Of a stretch of 21,141 bases of DNA, positions 10,221-20,362 are shown one piece after another (the stretch's first letter is position 1; every line of letters begins with the position of its first letter). The stretch is from Spirogloea muscicola (Eukaryota; Streptophyta; Zygnematophyceae; Spirogloeales; Spirogloeaceae). Location: contig WELB01000061.1 in assembly GCA_009602725.1 (NCBI GenBank), positions 266,991 through 288,131 on the forward strand, in the 5' to 3' direction. The notes below the pieces were generated by a model, which saw nothing but the letters and a program-made list of their open reading frames with translations, was not told the DNA's origin and searched no databases. The translations under genes were made by a program, and so were the position numbers.

Positions 10221-13200
10221 TTAAGCAACTATAGTGCTATGTCTTGATGATACATCCTCCTGCAGTATCCAGTCTAAGTGGCGTGCTTGCACTTTTGTAG
10301 GGGGCGGTGGTAACTCTGCCTGTTCTAGTGGGACGCTTTCACGTAATACTATGCCAGGTGGAGCATCCAGTACATCGTCTGGCAGGACCCTGAGGGTCTC
10401 CTTCAATAGCTCACTGATAGTCTGCAGCACAGCAAGGAGCCGCGATATAGATAAGCTTGAGGCTTCACAATGAGCTTCAGGTGAAACACCAAGAGGACAA
10501 TGCATAGCATCCCGAGGCAGGACTGCTAAGTCCTGACTTGCAATCTTATATATTACTGCAAGCATACCACTGCGCAAGTAAATGAATCTGACGATAGAGT
10601 TACTGTGAGAGCACCATACTTTAGCATAGCGTAGAGCCGAATCTACAGCTCTTCGCCACTGACGAGCGCCCCGCTCACCATAGAAGAGGCCTAGCAAGGG
10701 CTACACAAGTTGCATCGACCCGATCGTCAACACAGCATCTGGGAGTCTCAGTTCACGGGATGACCGTGCTTGCTAGCATCGCTGAGCTGAACAAGACTGG
10801 ACGTCAACAGCTTGGTAGGGACAACTGGACAACTAGGCAAGGCAGAAACTTTTAGACGTGCATAATGGGCCACGATTATGCACCTTGATCAATGTGTGCA
10901 AGCTTGGATTATTTGGACCTAGAGTGTGCAGGGCGCAATCAGCATATGCAGCATACTCCTCAAGAACCTACAAGGCCAGTAAAGCATCTCTTAGCTGGAC
11001 ATGCAACTTTTCAGTGATCCTTTCACCACTAAATGAGCTGGTGTAAGGCCAATAGACAAGGGCGGCAGCAAGAGATTAGCATTTGTCTACTGCAAAGACA
11101 TTACATCGGTGTACTGAAACGACAACAAGATTGCTACAAAGAGTAATAAGGTAGAGGTTGTCAACCTGACGTCTCGAGGAGGCACGGTTCGGCATCCCAT
11201 AAATGGCTCGATCAGCGTCCCCTAGCACATGAAAGGAGCTGGAAAGGAGACATAGTAAACAGAAGTAAGCTCAAGTCAAGTCAACAACCTCCACAGCTGC
11301 ATGCGACACTTGCTTAAGAGGTTGAGGTAACAGTACATGGGGGACTTGACAGAAAGAGATTCATTGCAGGAGAACAAGTTGTGCAGGGGGTGGTACACAT
11401 GCTCAAGCCAATCAACATGGACTGCCACCATACGATAGACTATCTACCTCGACATTGTCAATGCCCTCTGCATATAGCTATCAAGCATCACATATCATGA
11501 CAGACCTGTTGTAAGCAGCGCGTCCTATCATGACACCATGAACCCCTTTCTCCAGTACAGTCTGAGCCTGTAATGACAACCATGTTGTGAGCCCTCTGAT
11601 GCTGTTACAAACTCGACACCTCTTTCACGTCACAGTATCTTCAGGCTACCAGAGTTGCAAAGATAGCTGCCAGCAAGAGACATGTTGTGATCATGCATAT
11701 CTTTTTGCTTGAGGAGTATGGTGACCACAATAAAAAGAAGAAGCAAACTACTTACCTGCTGCAAACTGGTGATCCCACCGTTTAGACTAAATTGTAGATG
11801 AGAAAAATCGCGAAGCAAAGCAAAAACATACTCGTGCCTGCCAAAAACAGATCACAAAGTCACACAAAGCGTGACTCATCTGCAATCGCCTCTGCGTGCC
11901 AACACCTACCGTGCAGCTTCAAGACAACAGTGCCTACAGCAATTATGATACTCATCTATCCAACAGCTGGCTAAGCACGTGAACACAAGAAGAAAGGGAG
12001 CAGCAAGAGAAGATTGCCCGCAGATCTCACTTCAAAGGTGGTATAGTGCGATTCTCTGCTGGACTCAAGCCTTTCAGATGTGCTTTTCGTGCATGGATGA
12101 TGAAATGATGCACAGGCGATTGGGTGGAAACTGTGTGCACAAATTGGCCTGAATAGACAACAAGCATGTTGTCAAGCATAGCTTGAAGGACTTTTTCGAA
12201 AGGCATGTATCATGCAGGAAGCTGGCAGGTGTTGCCTGGACAGTGCGCTCTCTCTTCTGTCACTCGTTTGCCAGTTGCTGAAAGCCCAGATGGATTTGCT
12301 CAAGTACCCCAAGGAGGCAGTGACACACAGAAGATTTGCATGCAATTGCAGGGGAGAGTCAAGCACTACAAGGAGAGGTGCAAGGAAAGGCGTCCACTTG
12401 CTGTGACGTGAGAAGGACACAATGCCACTCACACAAGTCCTCGTACGAGTCATGGTCGTCCACACCAATTCGACACTTCACTGTCACTGGTGCTCTGCAT
12501 GAGCTAGCTATGCTTGACACAGCTTCAGCAACAACCTGCACCACAAGAGAGGAATGAAATCTCCCGAAGCAGACATTCATGTCACGATACGTGCAGCCAG
12601 CTGCTTTGGCACCTACACCTGCTTGCAGGCTAGAATATACTTCCTGTTTCAGATACAACAAAAATTCTCCTCCAATCCTGTGTTGGTAACAGCAACTAAA
12701 GAGGTCAGCCAGCATACCTCAGGTTGGAGCATGAGTCTTGCGCCAAAGCAGCCCTTCCCAGCCACCTTGTCACTGGGGCATCCGCAACTGCCACACAATC
12801 ATGTATAGAAACAGGCACGTGTGTCAGTTTTGTTCGGATTAGGAGCTACCTCAGATATGTATACATGCTACTAGGTCTGATCACTGTGGAGATCCGTGTA
12901 AGTGGATATGATCTGCCATTTAGGAAGGGATCTGCTACTAGGCTGCTTGACATCACAAATCCTAGTGATGCCTACTGAGCACGTCCCCACTACAGATTGA
13001 CAATCACAGCTGCACTGGACACATTTCTCTTTGCAGCAAAAGCCAGGGGACTCACAGAAGCAGTGCAGGTAGTATAGGTCTGGCGTGTGTCTCACTTGAG
13101 GTTGATTTCACTGTAGTCATAAGCGTCTGCAATCTTTGTAGCCTTGGCCAGAGTTGCTGGGTTGCTGCCTCCCAGCTGCAACACAATTGGTCGTTGCATA

Positions 13201-14494
13201 GCCGGGAATGCCAGAAACTTATCCTGTACCCACATGACAGAGCTTCACTACAGCAATTAGATAGGTTGAACATGTGTTCCATCTTGGACATATCTTCCAT
13301 CACTTGCATATTTTGGATGCAACAAAAGCCGAACATTTCTCATGCCTCTGGAAAGGGCTGCTAGAGTGAAGTAATGGCTAGAGTCTATAATAAGATATAA
13401 GGCGTCTGCTGTGGGCAGTAGACATGCAGGTGCTAGACTTACTAGACGCTTTTGCTCTTCAATGTGTGTCAGGGTGTTGTCCACAACCATCTCAGTGTAA
13501 AGCCATGTCTGCTTTGAGATCAAGCGAGCCAGTTGCCGGTAATGAATGTCTGTCCAGTCCATCATTGGAGCCACACTGCCACCAGTGGCGGCTCAACAAA
13601 TCAGTGCAAGTCTGACTAAGAACTTAAGGCGCTATCATATGCGGGTACAAGCAGCTGATGCACACACGAGCACAGTCATGCGGATGCAGTCATTCGTGAC
13701 AAGAGACACAGGCAACGAGCTGCCAGACCACAATCTATCTTCTGCACAGCTAAAGCCAACCCTACTCTAGTAAGGCTGTAGCCAAACACTTAAGGTCATA
13801 TTTTCGTTATGGCATCCCTTCCCAAGGCATCATTCACAACTTATTCACTATCTCTGTGACCTGCATTGTCAACTACGCACTTCGGCAGTGCCTACACAGC
13901 ACAAGGGCGTCCTTGACGTACAACCTAAATGACAAGGAGACTGTAGGCAGACTTCCATCCAATCAATTGATTTTGGGCGAATGCCTGCAAGGCTTCTGTT
14001 GTGCATCTGTCAGCAGCGCACCGGCACTAGTGCCGGCGCCACAGATGGTACGGACAATACTCGCAAGCTCTTCATCAGCCGTGTGCCCAAGAAGACCGTC
14101 CACTATGTTGATCAGGACCTACGGTCTGATCTCAGCTACTATTGTAAAAACCCTGAGCCTAACTCTCCGGGCCCTAAACCTAAACCCTGTTTGTGTTTCC
14201 GCGAACAGTCAGGGTTGCGTACCTCAAGCGAGGCGGTAGATGGACTCGCAGGCTGCTGCGCGAGCCGGCGTTTGGCTCTGCCTCACAACTCCCAGGAGCA
14301 GCAAAGGCTGCGCTCAGTATCACTGGCAACGAGTTCTGGCCAGTCGGCGGTGCAATGGATGGACTGCTGGCAGCCGTGACGGCCCGCCTTACGCCTCGCA
14401 GGAAGCCGGGTGCCGCTGCCCCAGAGCTCCTCCCGAGCTCGGCCCAGCGTCCGGGAACCGTGAGGACGCCGGCAAGTGGTAGTCGCGGTGGCAT
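10221..14494 (-). CDS. tRNA-dihydrouridine synthase, plant-type DusA-like, with N-terminal targeting-like extension
   Basis: Twelve exons join in phase to 468 residues: 14494-14223, 13575-13443, 13223-13096, 12787-12718, 12535-12433, 12148-12031, 11837-11756, 11567-11506, 11238-11166, 10967-10884, 10700-10620, 10421-10221. All introns are GT-AG. Dus enzymes reduce uridine to dihydrouridine in tRNA D-loops using FMN and NADPH. Seen here: [14 protein letters not shown] (91-104, FMN site), [31 protein letters not shown] (active-site loop), [29 protein letters not shown] (249-257, phosphate binding), FSLNGGITS and [10 protein letters not shown]. The tail has [11 protein letters not shown] and [15 protein letters not shown], as in plants. 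The first 85 residues are rich in Arg, Ala and Ser, like a plastid or mitochondrial transit peptide. An in-frame ATG at 14644 would add 50 residues. The bacterial GACLM catalytic Cys position reads GARLM here, with a Cys in GCFGA just before it. The family call is firm; the compartment is inferred. Confidence 0.92.
14145..14189. promoter_or_regulatory. Telomere-like / telo-box cluster in the first intron of the Dus gene
   Basis: The + strand reads AAAACCCTGAGCCTAA then CGGGCCCTAAACCTAAACCC, that is, one exact and several degenerate CCCTAAA units (TTTAGGG on the gene strand) plus a GGGCCC palindrome. It begins 33 bases inside intron 1, whose donor is at 14222. Telo-boxes near transcription starts, often with site II elements, mark translation-related genes in plants. 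A regulatory role here is inferred. Confidence 0.5.
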
Positions 14495-14755
14495 GACCAA
14501 GCCACAGGTCAGGCAGAGGTCACGAGACGCTCGTCGGCGGCCGCTGGCTACACTGCGAGCTCGACCGCGGGAGTCGCTAGCGTCGCCGGGCGGCCGAATC
14601 CACGCGGCGGCCGCGACCGCGGCACCTTCCTGCAATGCCGGCATGGTCCTCGAGGGCCTTCACATGGCCGCCCCTGCGGCTGGCAGAGGCGGGAGAGAGG
14701 CCAGCCAGGCGCTGGAGCCCTGCCTTGGACGCGCAGTGCAGGCGGCGCGGCGTCA

Positions 14756-14797
<42 letters not shown>
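14756..14797. repeat. (GGC)14 microsatellite ending at an ambiguous base
   Basis: Fourteen uninterrupted GGC units are followed by an N at 14798 and then more GGC-like sequence. The N suggests unresolved length or base calling, so the true repeat number may differ. Confidence 0.9.
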
Positions 14798-15078
14798 NCG
14801 CGGCGGCCAGCGTGGCGCGGGCCGGCGGACGTGGCGGGCCACGCTGGCGGGGGCCCTCTCCGGGCGCGACCCGGCAGGGCTTCCTTAACGGTGGGGAGCG
14901 CTTCCTTGATGGTGGTAAGCGCCAATAGTGGTACCAGAGCGCTGGCTCCCGCGACGTGCCGTCCGCCGTTGCCCCGACGCCTGAACTCCGCTCTCGGGGG
15001 GGGGGTGGCCCAACGGCACTCTCTCTTTGGCATCCCTACGTGCTTTGAGCTGGACCTTCCTACTTAGAGTGAGAAGGC

Positions 15079-15089
15079 GCGCAGTGCGC
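15079..15089. promoter_or_regulatory. GCGCAGTGCGC palindrome upstream of the GT23-like gene
   Basis: This is an 11-base palindrome (GCGCA-G-TGCGC) about 270 bases upstream of the ATG in the divergent promoter. It resembles paired GCGC-type transcription-factor sites; the binding factor is unknown. Confidence 0.3.
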
Positions 15090-15195
15090 ATGAAATTGAA
15101 AAGGAGGCCAATTCCAGCCTTACAAATGTGTTGTTAACTGGGTAGTGAGCTGGCTAAGGGGGACACGATCATCCTACTTCACTCTTGTCACGGCC

Positions 15196-15231
15196 TTGGA
15201 AGAGCCCGTTAGCTTTTGGAAGAGCCCGTTA
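15196..15231. repeat. 16-base direct repeat TTGGAAGAGCCCGTTA, 20-base period
   Basis: Exact copies lie at 15196-15211 and 15216-15231, 124-159 bases upstream of the GT23-like ATG. A variant (TTTTGGAAAGAGCGCGTTA) occurs in the right-hand promoter region near 20714-20732. On the other strand the word reads TAACGGGCTCTTCC and contains a Myb-like TAACGG core. A promoter role is inferred. Confidence 0.6.
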
Positions 15232-15354
15232 AATACCACCAGCCGCTTTCGCAGTGGAGAAGCTTTCGTTGCACCGCAAGGTACAACTGCCGCCCCCCTT
15301 CTGCCGGCGCCTGCTCCTTGGCTAGCAGGGAGTCCGGCGGCGGCGCGAGGTGAC

Positions 15355-18300
15355 ATGGTCGTCCAGACGTCGCCGCGGAGCAGCTCGCCGCTCTTCGGCG
15401 CGGCGGCGGACGGCATGGCGCCCTTCGCCAAGCTCGCGCTGCACTCCGGGGCCCGCCTCTGCGTGGTGGCCGCCGCCTGCGTCGCCCTGGCGCTGGCGCT
15501 CCTCGTCGCCTTCGACCTCGGCGCGCGGCTGGCGCCCGGGGCGGGCCTCCACGAGAGCCTGCTCGCGGACCAGGCTTCTGACGGCGGGCCCGTCGCTGGC
15601 GGCCCGAGGCCGCACGTCCTGTCCAGCCTGATGGCCCCGAGCTGCTCCGCGAAGGCGCGGCCGCTGTCGTTGCTGTGGACGAAGCTCGGCTTGGAGAAGC
15701 TGACGACCGCAGCCGGTGCCAGAGGTCAGAGTGCGGAGGCCATCCAAGCTCGCGTGCTCGCCCTCTGGATGCAGTGGAGGCCGCTTGTGCACCACGAGGA
15801 TATCATCGCCAGCTCTTCTGAGGTGCAGGATGATGACGTAGTCGAGGTCTCGGAGAGCTTCGGAGGAGCCGAGTCTCCCTCGCAGGACGAGCAGCAGAAG
15901 GCGACTACGCGACGAGTGCCCGGCAGCGTCCCTCGCCCTCCCCACCTCGAGGAGTGTGCAGCTGCCACGTTGACCAAGGTTGCAGCATATGGCGACTCCC
16001 GCATGGAGGATGGCTCTGATCCGCCTTGGTCGAGGATAGCCATCCTGGCATCTCTGAACGAGACAGCACTGTAAGGCGTCTGCCCCACAGTAACTCACTC
16101 GGTTGTGCTTTCAAGCTCCCGCAAAGTCTGGCATACCTGCAACCGCTTCCTTACAGCTCGTGCCGGAAGGAGGACAGGTCACCTTTCCCTGTAGCTCATT
16201 GATTTGCAGCTCTGCGTCGCCCTTGACTACTATGGTGTTGATCATGCAGCCGAAGCACAGTCGATCCAGAGAATCCAATCTATGAACCATTAGTGGAGGG
16301 ACCACATCCTCCTTGGGTGAAGGGTGCGGACAATGAGAACTATTACCTGACACGCCGTGTACAGCGCGACATCTGGCTTCACCAGCACCCACGTGACTGT
16401 TTTGCACCCGACATTAAGTGAGGACCTCCACTTATGCCTGACACTAGACATCAATGCACCAGCCTGTTAAATACAGCTGTTTCGTGCCTGCGCCTGTACC
16501 TGTGCCTGTTTGTCACTCAGATGCTATTTGTTGCGAGGGGTTTCACCCGTCTCTGATGAGCAGGCGACTTGAAGCTTTTTGTTCAATTAATCTGCTCTGC
16601 AATGCACGACCTGGGCCGTCCTTTCAGGTTCTTGTATGTCAAATTCACGCCAAGTGGAAAACACGGCCTTGGAGCTCAGTTGGCAACCATGGCAGGAGCA
16701 CTGGCCATAGCAATGACTTCAGGGCGCATCCTGGTGATTGAGAACTTCGATCGTGCAGACCATGATGGTTGCCAAGGAGGTCATCGTGGCAAGTGGTCAT
16801 GCTATGCTGCACCAGAGACTTCTCAGGAGTGTAGAAGGCAAGTATTCTGTGGGATAGTTACCCATCACTGCCACTGGCATGTAGGTGCGCATCTGAAGGA
16901 GATGAACCAGAGGATGCTTGCCCACAAGCCAGTGATACCAGTCATATCTGAGCATTCATTGTTGTGGTTGCAGTCGGATGGCCGAGTTGATAAAGGACAT
17001 ACGCAATATCAGGACAAGACTTATTGACCGGCGTGAAAATCATGGTGCCATGGAGTTCTGGTATCCAGAGATTCCGTCCATTTGGGGGGAGCCGTGGGAA
17101 CGGATGCAGCATACTCCAATGGTGGAAGCTGATAAGAAGCTTGTTCGACAGACGGGAGGGTATGCCAGACACCTGATCTTTATTCAAAGCATGTCTGCCG
17201 AAGCAGCAGCAGCATGCCTTCTTTGAAGACCTCCACCAGTTACAGCTCCTTCGTGCAATCTGGTCCTTGTTTTGTACCTGCAAACACCTTATGACCTCCC
17301 CTGCGCACAGGCGCGACAAATATCGATGGTGGAGAGCTCAGGCGTGGCGGTATCTACTGCGATACAAGACGGAGTACGTCTGCCGGCTCTTGAATGGTGC
17401 CAGACATGAAGCATTTGGACAGCTGGCCGCTGAGCAGACTGTAGTTGCACAGCTTGCAGAAGAGCATCGTAAGAAGACCATCCTCTCTGACAACAAACAA
17501 CTGTTGGGGGTACCATTCAAAGGTAAGAGCTCCTCTTCAAGCCTCGTAAAGTTTGTGGGTCACCAGGCTATGTCAGCTGGTTCACCCCTCTGTATTTGTC
17601 CTCGTCTGCCATGCTTGGGGAACTTTAATATGGTGTCAAGTGCTGCGATTGATATTGGTCAATCAGCAGTGATGTTGCTCAATACATCCGTAGTCAACTA
17701 TGTGATTTGCAGGTGAATTGGAAACAGAAGTCTGGGAGAGATATGGGAGTCCATGGGTGCCTCGCCCATTGCTGAGTTTACATGTCAGAATGGGGGACAA
17801 GGCTCAGGAGATGCGCATGGCTGGCTTCAACGAGTATATGAACCTTGCGGAGCGCGTCCGCCGTCATGCCCCTTCTGCCTATCACGTGTGGTTAAGCAGC
17901 GAGATGCAAGAGGTGAGCAGGCTATACGAGTATCCATCAGGGGGTGACGTTGCGCAGCGAAGATGGGGGCTGCGAAGATGGGGGACCAGAGCAAATAGGT
18001 CAGGAGGACATTGCTCGTAACAAGCCACATGCACTACTTTTCTGCAGGTCATTGATCAGGCGCAACGCTACCCAGGATGGAATTGGATGTTCACAAATGT
18101 ACAGCGTCAAGTGGGCAACGAGAGCATGCCATCATACGAGCGAAGCCTGGGGACGCGCAAGAGCAGCGAAAATGCGTTTGTTAATCTTTTCATGGCCGTG
18201 GAGGCCGACTACTTCGTGGGTGCTCTTGGCTCTGGCTGGTGTTATCTTATTGATGGCCTGAGGTGCACAGGTGGCAAGATGCTTAATGGGTATCTCAGCG

Positions 18301-18371
18301 TTAATGGAGATAGGCACTGGGTGATCTCCACGTTACTGCCCCCACCTTTGCTCGAACGACCTGTCTTTTGA
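15355..18371 (+). CDS. GT23/FUT8-like (alpha-1,6-fucosyltransferase superfamily) type II membrane glycosyltransferase
   Basis: Seven exons join in phase to 671 residues: 15355-16070, 16250-16417, 16628-16837, 16974-17159, 17311-17522, 17713-17912, 18048-18371. A signal anchor spans about 35-53 (LCVVAAACVALALALLVAF) after a short N-terminus, followed by a low-complexity stem to about 235. The lumenal domain carries RDIWLHQHPRDC, GKHGLGAQLATMAGALAIAM (306-325), CQGG...WSCYAAPETSQEC, WWRAQAWRYLLR, then LLSLHVRMGDKAQEM (517-531) with EYM behind it. That block matches the HVRRTDK nucleotide-sugar site of FUT8, where the Arg is catalytic. It ends with AFVNLFMAVEADYFVGALGS and RCTGGKMLNGYLSVN. Plants have close homologues, mostly unnamed. 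The donor is probably GDP-fucose, but this is not proven. Intron 3 has a GC donor. The next ATG (15415) could be an alternative start. Confidence 0.85.
16838..16973 (+). other. GC-AG intron 3 of the GT23-like gene
   Basis: The exon ends TGTAGAAG and the intron begins GCAAGT, the classic GC-donor consensus; it ends ttgcag. Phase 2 on both sides yields ECRSRMAELIKDI, as expected for the family. The GT four bases downstream would leave the next exon out of frame. Confidence 0.75.
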
Positions 18372-19112
18372 CATCATCCATGACTTTGGCTGGCTCCTCT
18401 TCTACGACCGCTGAAGGTCACCACATCCGGTAGGGGCTTAGGTTCCTCTGTCAGTACTCCGAGGTGTCACATTGCAACGCCACCTTCTAGGTCTAGCTAG
18501 GAGTAGTAGCTTGTAGATGTATTTATTCATTCATTCATTGATATGGCATCAGCAGACTTTATCCTTGGTAGGGATATCAATAAGTCAAATGTCAAGATGC
18601 TCTTTAGCAGCAGTCTTCCCTCTGAAGGCTCTCAATAAGGCGCTGTGCAGTCTTTGCAGTGGTGCAGTCATAAGAGACTGTGGCATAACATTGCCTAGAT
18701 GGCAATGCAGCCACAATACTCGTCGACGTGGTCACTACACTTTAACTCGTAGTAGATGAGATGCAAAAAGCTCAATTGTTGGGCTTTAAAGCTGGACACA
18801 TATTACACACGAGAAAGCTTGAGGCCCTGTGAATGCAAGATGTACATGGACTGCCTGGTGATCCAAGGCACAGTTTGTGACCTGATGCAAGACCATGTGG
18901 ACCGTTTGTGTATTTATGTCAAAATATCAAAAATACAATCATCAATACAATCATACAAAATCAAAATACAACTTCAACACACAGCCCTGCAGTTAAGTGA
19001 CCACAATGGCCTGCGGCACTCCGGCACATACTGTGCAACAGGCATGATGTGCACGTAGCACTTATTCAAACTCCAGGTGCTGAGCTCGCTGTGGGTGCAT
19101 AGCAACTGATCG
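18372..19112. other. Intergenic region between convergent GT23-like and ZNF593/Bud20 genes
   Basis: This stretch holds the two 3' UTRs. It includes a short (TTCA)n run at about 18525-18539 and an A/T-rich patch at about 18905-18975 with repeated ATACAATCAT-like words. Open frames here (18517-18759 +, 18756-19058 +) show no family resemblance. No mobile element ends are recognised. Confidence 0.6.
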
Positions 19113-20362
19113 TCAGGAGGCCATTGTAACAGGAATTGCCTCGGCCCGCAACCTTGGTCCATTATCTGGGGGGCCCATACCACCTGCCGCATCTGCATCA
19201 AGTTGCGAGTGTGGCTTGGGCCCCTTCATCACCTTGACCCTGCCAGAAGTTAATAGTAGGTTGCTGTTGAGCATGACACTTCTGAGCGGTTACAGTCTTA
19301 AGTGATCAGCACGTCTGGGTGAACATTCTGCAGCCAGCCTTGTACTGTACGTTCGATGATGAACATGTTCTATGCAGCCTACAATGCTCACCATCGAGGG
19401 AGAGCAGGATCAACTGCCAAAAATATCCACATTGAGCAACTTGTAGAGAAGCAGGTTGAAGATGGACCTACTTTTTCTTGTGCAGCTTCGTCTTGACGTG
19501 CTCTTGCAGAGTCGTTTCCTTGTCAAAGTGCCGGCTGCACAGGCCATGACTGTATCAGAGTCTAAACATATAGGACTGCAGGTAGGAGCCCAGGTGATAC
19601 AGCACAGGCCAATACTGACTGCTTTTGGTGCTTCAGAGAAGAAGGGTCTGAGTGAAAGCCCAGCTGGCTTTTACCCTTGTTACTTGGCCATTTAAAATGA
19701 ATGTAAAATGAAGTGTTTTGAAAAATCCTATAGACATGATTATTGAGCGTGCACTTGTAGCGCATGCCAGCTGGTGTCCCACTATTGCAGCAAGTAGTGT
19801 CAATCCATGCGTGTCAGAGATAAGTGCACATAGCTGCTTGCGCAACTATCTGATCATCCTTCAGGTGCGTCATCGAAAGAAGGAGGACCAGCGAGGACGG
19901 GAGCTCACTCGCAGTGGAGGCAGTAGTATCGGCCCAGGCCCGGCAGGTCCTCGTCAAAAAGCTTCTCCTTTGCAGCACCGCTGCCACTCTTTGCGGCGGC
20001 CTTGAGCTCGTCATAGATGATGTCCTCACGTATGCGGCAGCACGAGTCAAGGAGGGCCCGCCGCCGCAGCTTCAATCCGCCTTCAGTGAGATGCTGGCTG
20101 CCAAGCAAGGCAGCATCTGGAGGTGTACCGAGACGCGCGCTACAGTGCTGCCGCTGCCTGGACCGTCGGTGGCCCCTCGCTAACAAGAAGCTAGGAGAAC
20201 GTGATTGGGAAATTATTGTACTAAACAGCGGGCCCTAAAGTCCGTTCAGATGAGGTCCTGAGTGGAGAGGATATCTTTGCGCAGGAACTTGGTGCGGCGT
20301 GCGCTCTTGTGCGAGAGCTTGCGCTTCTGGCCGCCTGCTCGGTTGTGCGGGCACCGCCCCAT
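19113..20362 (-). CDS. ZNF593/Bud20-family C2H2 zinc-finger protein (60S ribosome biogenesis/export)
   Basis: Four exons join in phase to 132 residues: 20362-20275, 20029-19909, 19534-19472, 19239-19113. The basic N-terminus MGRCPHNRAGGQKRKLSHKS followed by ARRTKFLRKGEDIIYDELK is that of plant ZNF593 homologues. DEDLPGLGRYYCLHC leads into one C2H2 finger: C66-x2-C69-x12-H82-x5-H88. The end, VKVMKGPKPHSQLDADAAGG then MGPPDNGPRL, also matches plant proteins. In yeast, Bud20 is a shuttling factor that joins late pre-60S particles and helps their nuclear export; the same role is inferred here. The length is usual for the family. Intron 1 is AT-AC U12-type; introns 2 and 3 are GT-AG. The frame is open for 188 codons upstream of this ATG, but homologues start here and the upstream part is low-complexity, so I keep 20362. 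Confidence 0.92.
20030..20274 (-). other. U12-type AT-AC intron 1 of the ZNF593/Bud20 gene
   Basis: On the gene strand the donor is AAAG|ATATCCTCT (consensus ATATCCTTT, one mismatch). The branch-site word is CTCCTTGACTC (consensus TTCCTTRACYC, one mismatch) with its adenosine at 20047, 17 bases before the intron end. The acceptor is CCGCATAC|GTGAGG. Splicing there gives KFLRKGEDIIYDEL, which fits plant homologues (KFLVKGDD.VY.EL as remembered). No GT-AG alternative does this: reading on from exon 1 hits a stop within 11 codons. Confidence 0.88.
20229..20239. promoter_or_regulatory. CGGGCCCTAAA element in the first intron of the ZNF593/Bud20 gene
   Basis: This 11-base word is identical to 14168-14178, which lies at a similar position (about 40-50 bases past the first donor) in the Dus gene. 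It combines a TTTAGGG telo-box-like half with a GGGCCC palindrome. A function is inferred only. Confidence 0.35.

Larger units (their letters stand above)
14495..15354. promoter_or_regulatory. GC-rich divergent promoter region between Dus (-) and GT23-like (+)
   Basis: About 860 bases separate the two divergent ATGs. The part up to about 15000 is very GC-rich with CpG-dense runs; 15060-15250 is more balanced and holds a GCGCAGTGCGC palindrome, a CCAAT at 15108-15112 and a 16-base direct repeat. Long open frames on both strands (14548-15033 - and 14193-14888 +) follow from GC richness and the GGC run and match no family. If the Dus start is the ATG at 14644, the region shortens by 150 bases. 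Confidence 0.55.

Noticed and set aside
12172-12260. Peptide MIHAFRK resembling the Dus motif FIIHARK, first taken as the exon or a duplicate
   Set aside because: The true exon at 12031-12148 gives HHFIIHARK with matching phases on both sides. This segment lies inside the intron and the likeness is chance.
14193-14888. Long + strand open frame with a poly-Ala run
   Set aside because: It overlaps Dus exon 1 on the other strand and the (GGC)14 run, crosses the ambiguous base, and resembles no protein family. GC-rich DNA lacks stops by chance.
15322-16098. 258-codon - strand open frame
   Set aside because: It is antisense to exon 1 of the GT23-like gene, Arg-rich and repetitive, with no domain.
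18905-18975. A/T-rich repeated words as a transposon remnant
   Set aside because: No terminal inverted repeats, target-site duplication or coding trace; simple-sequence drift is enough.
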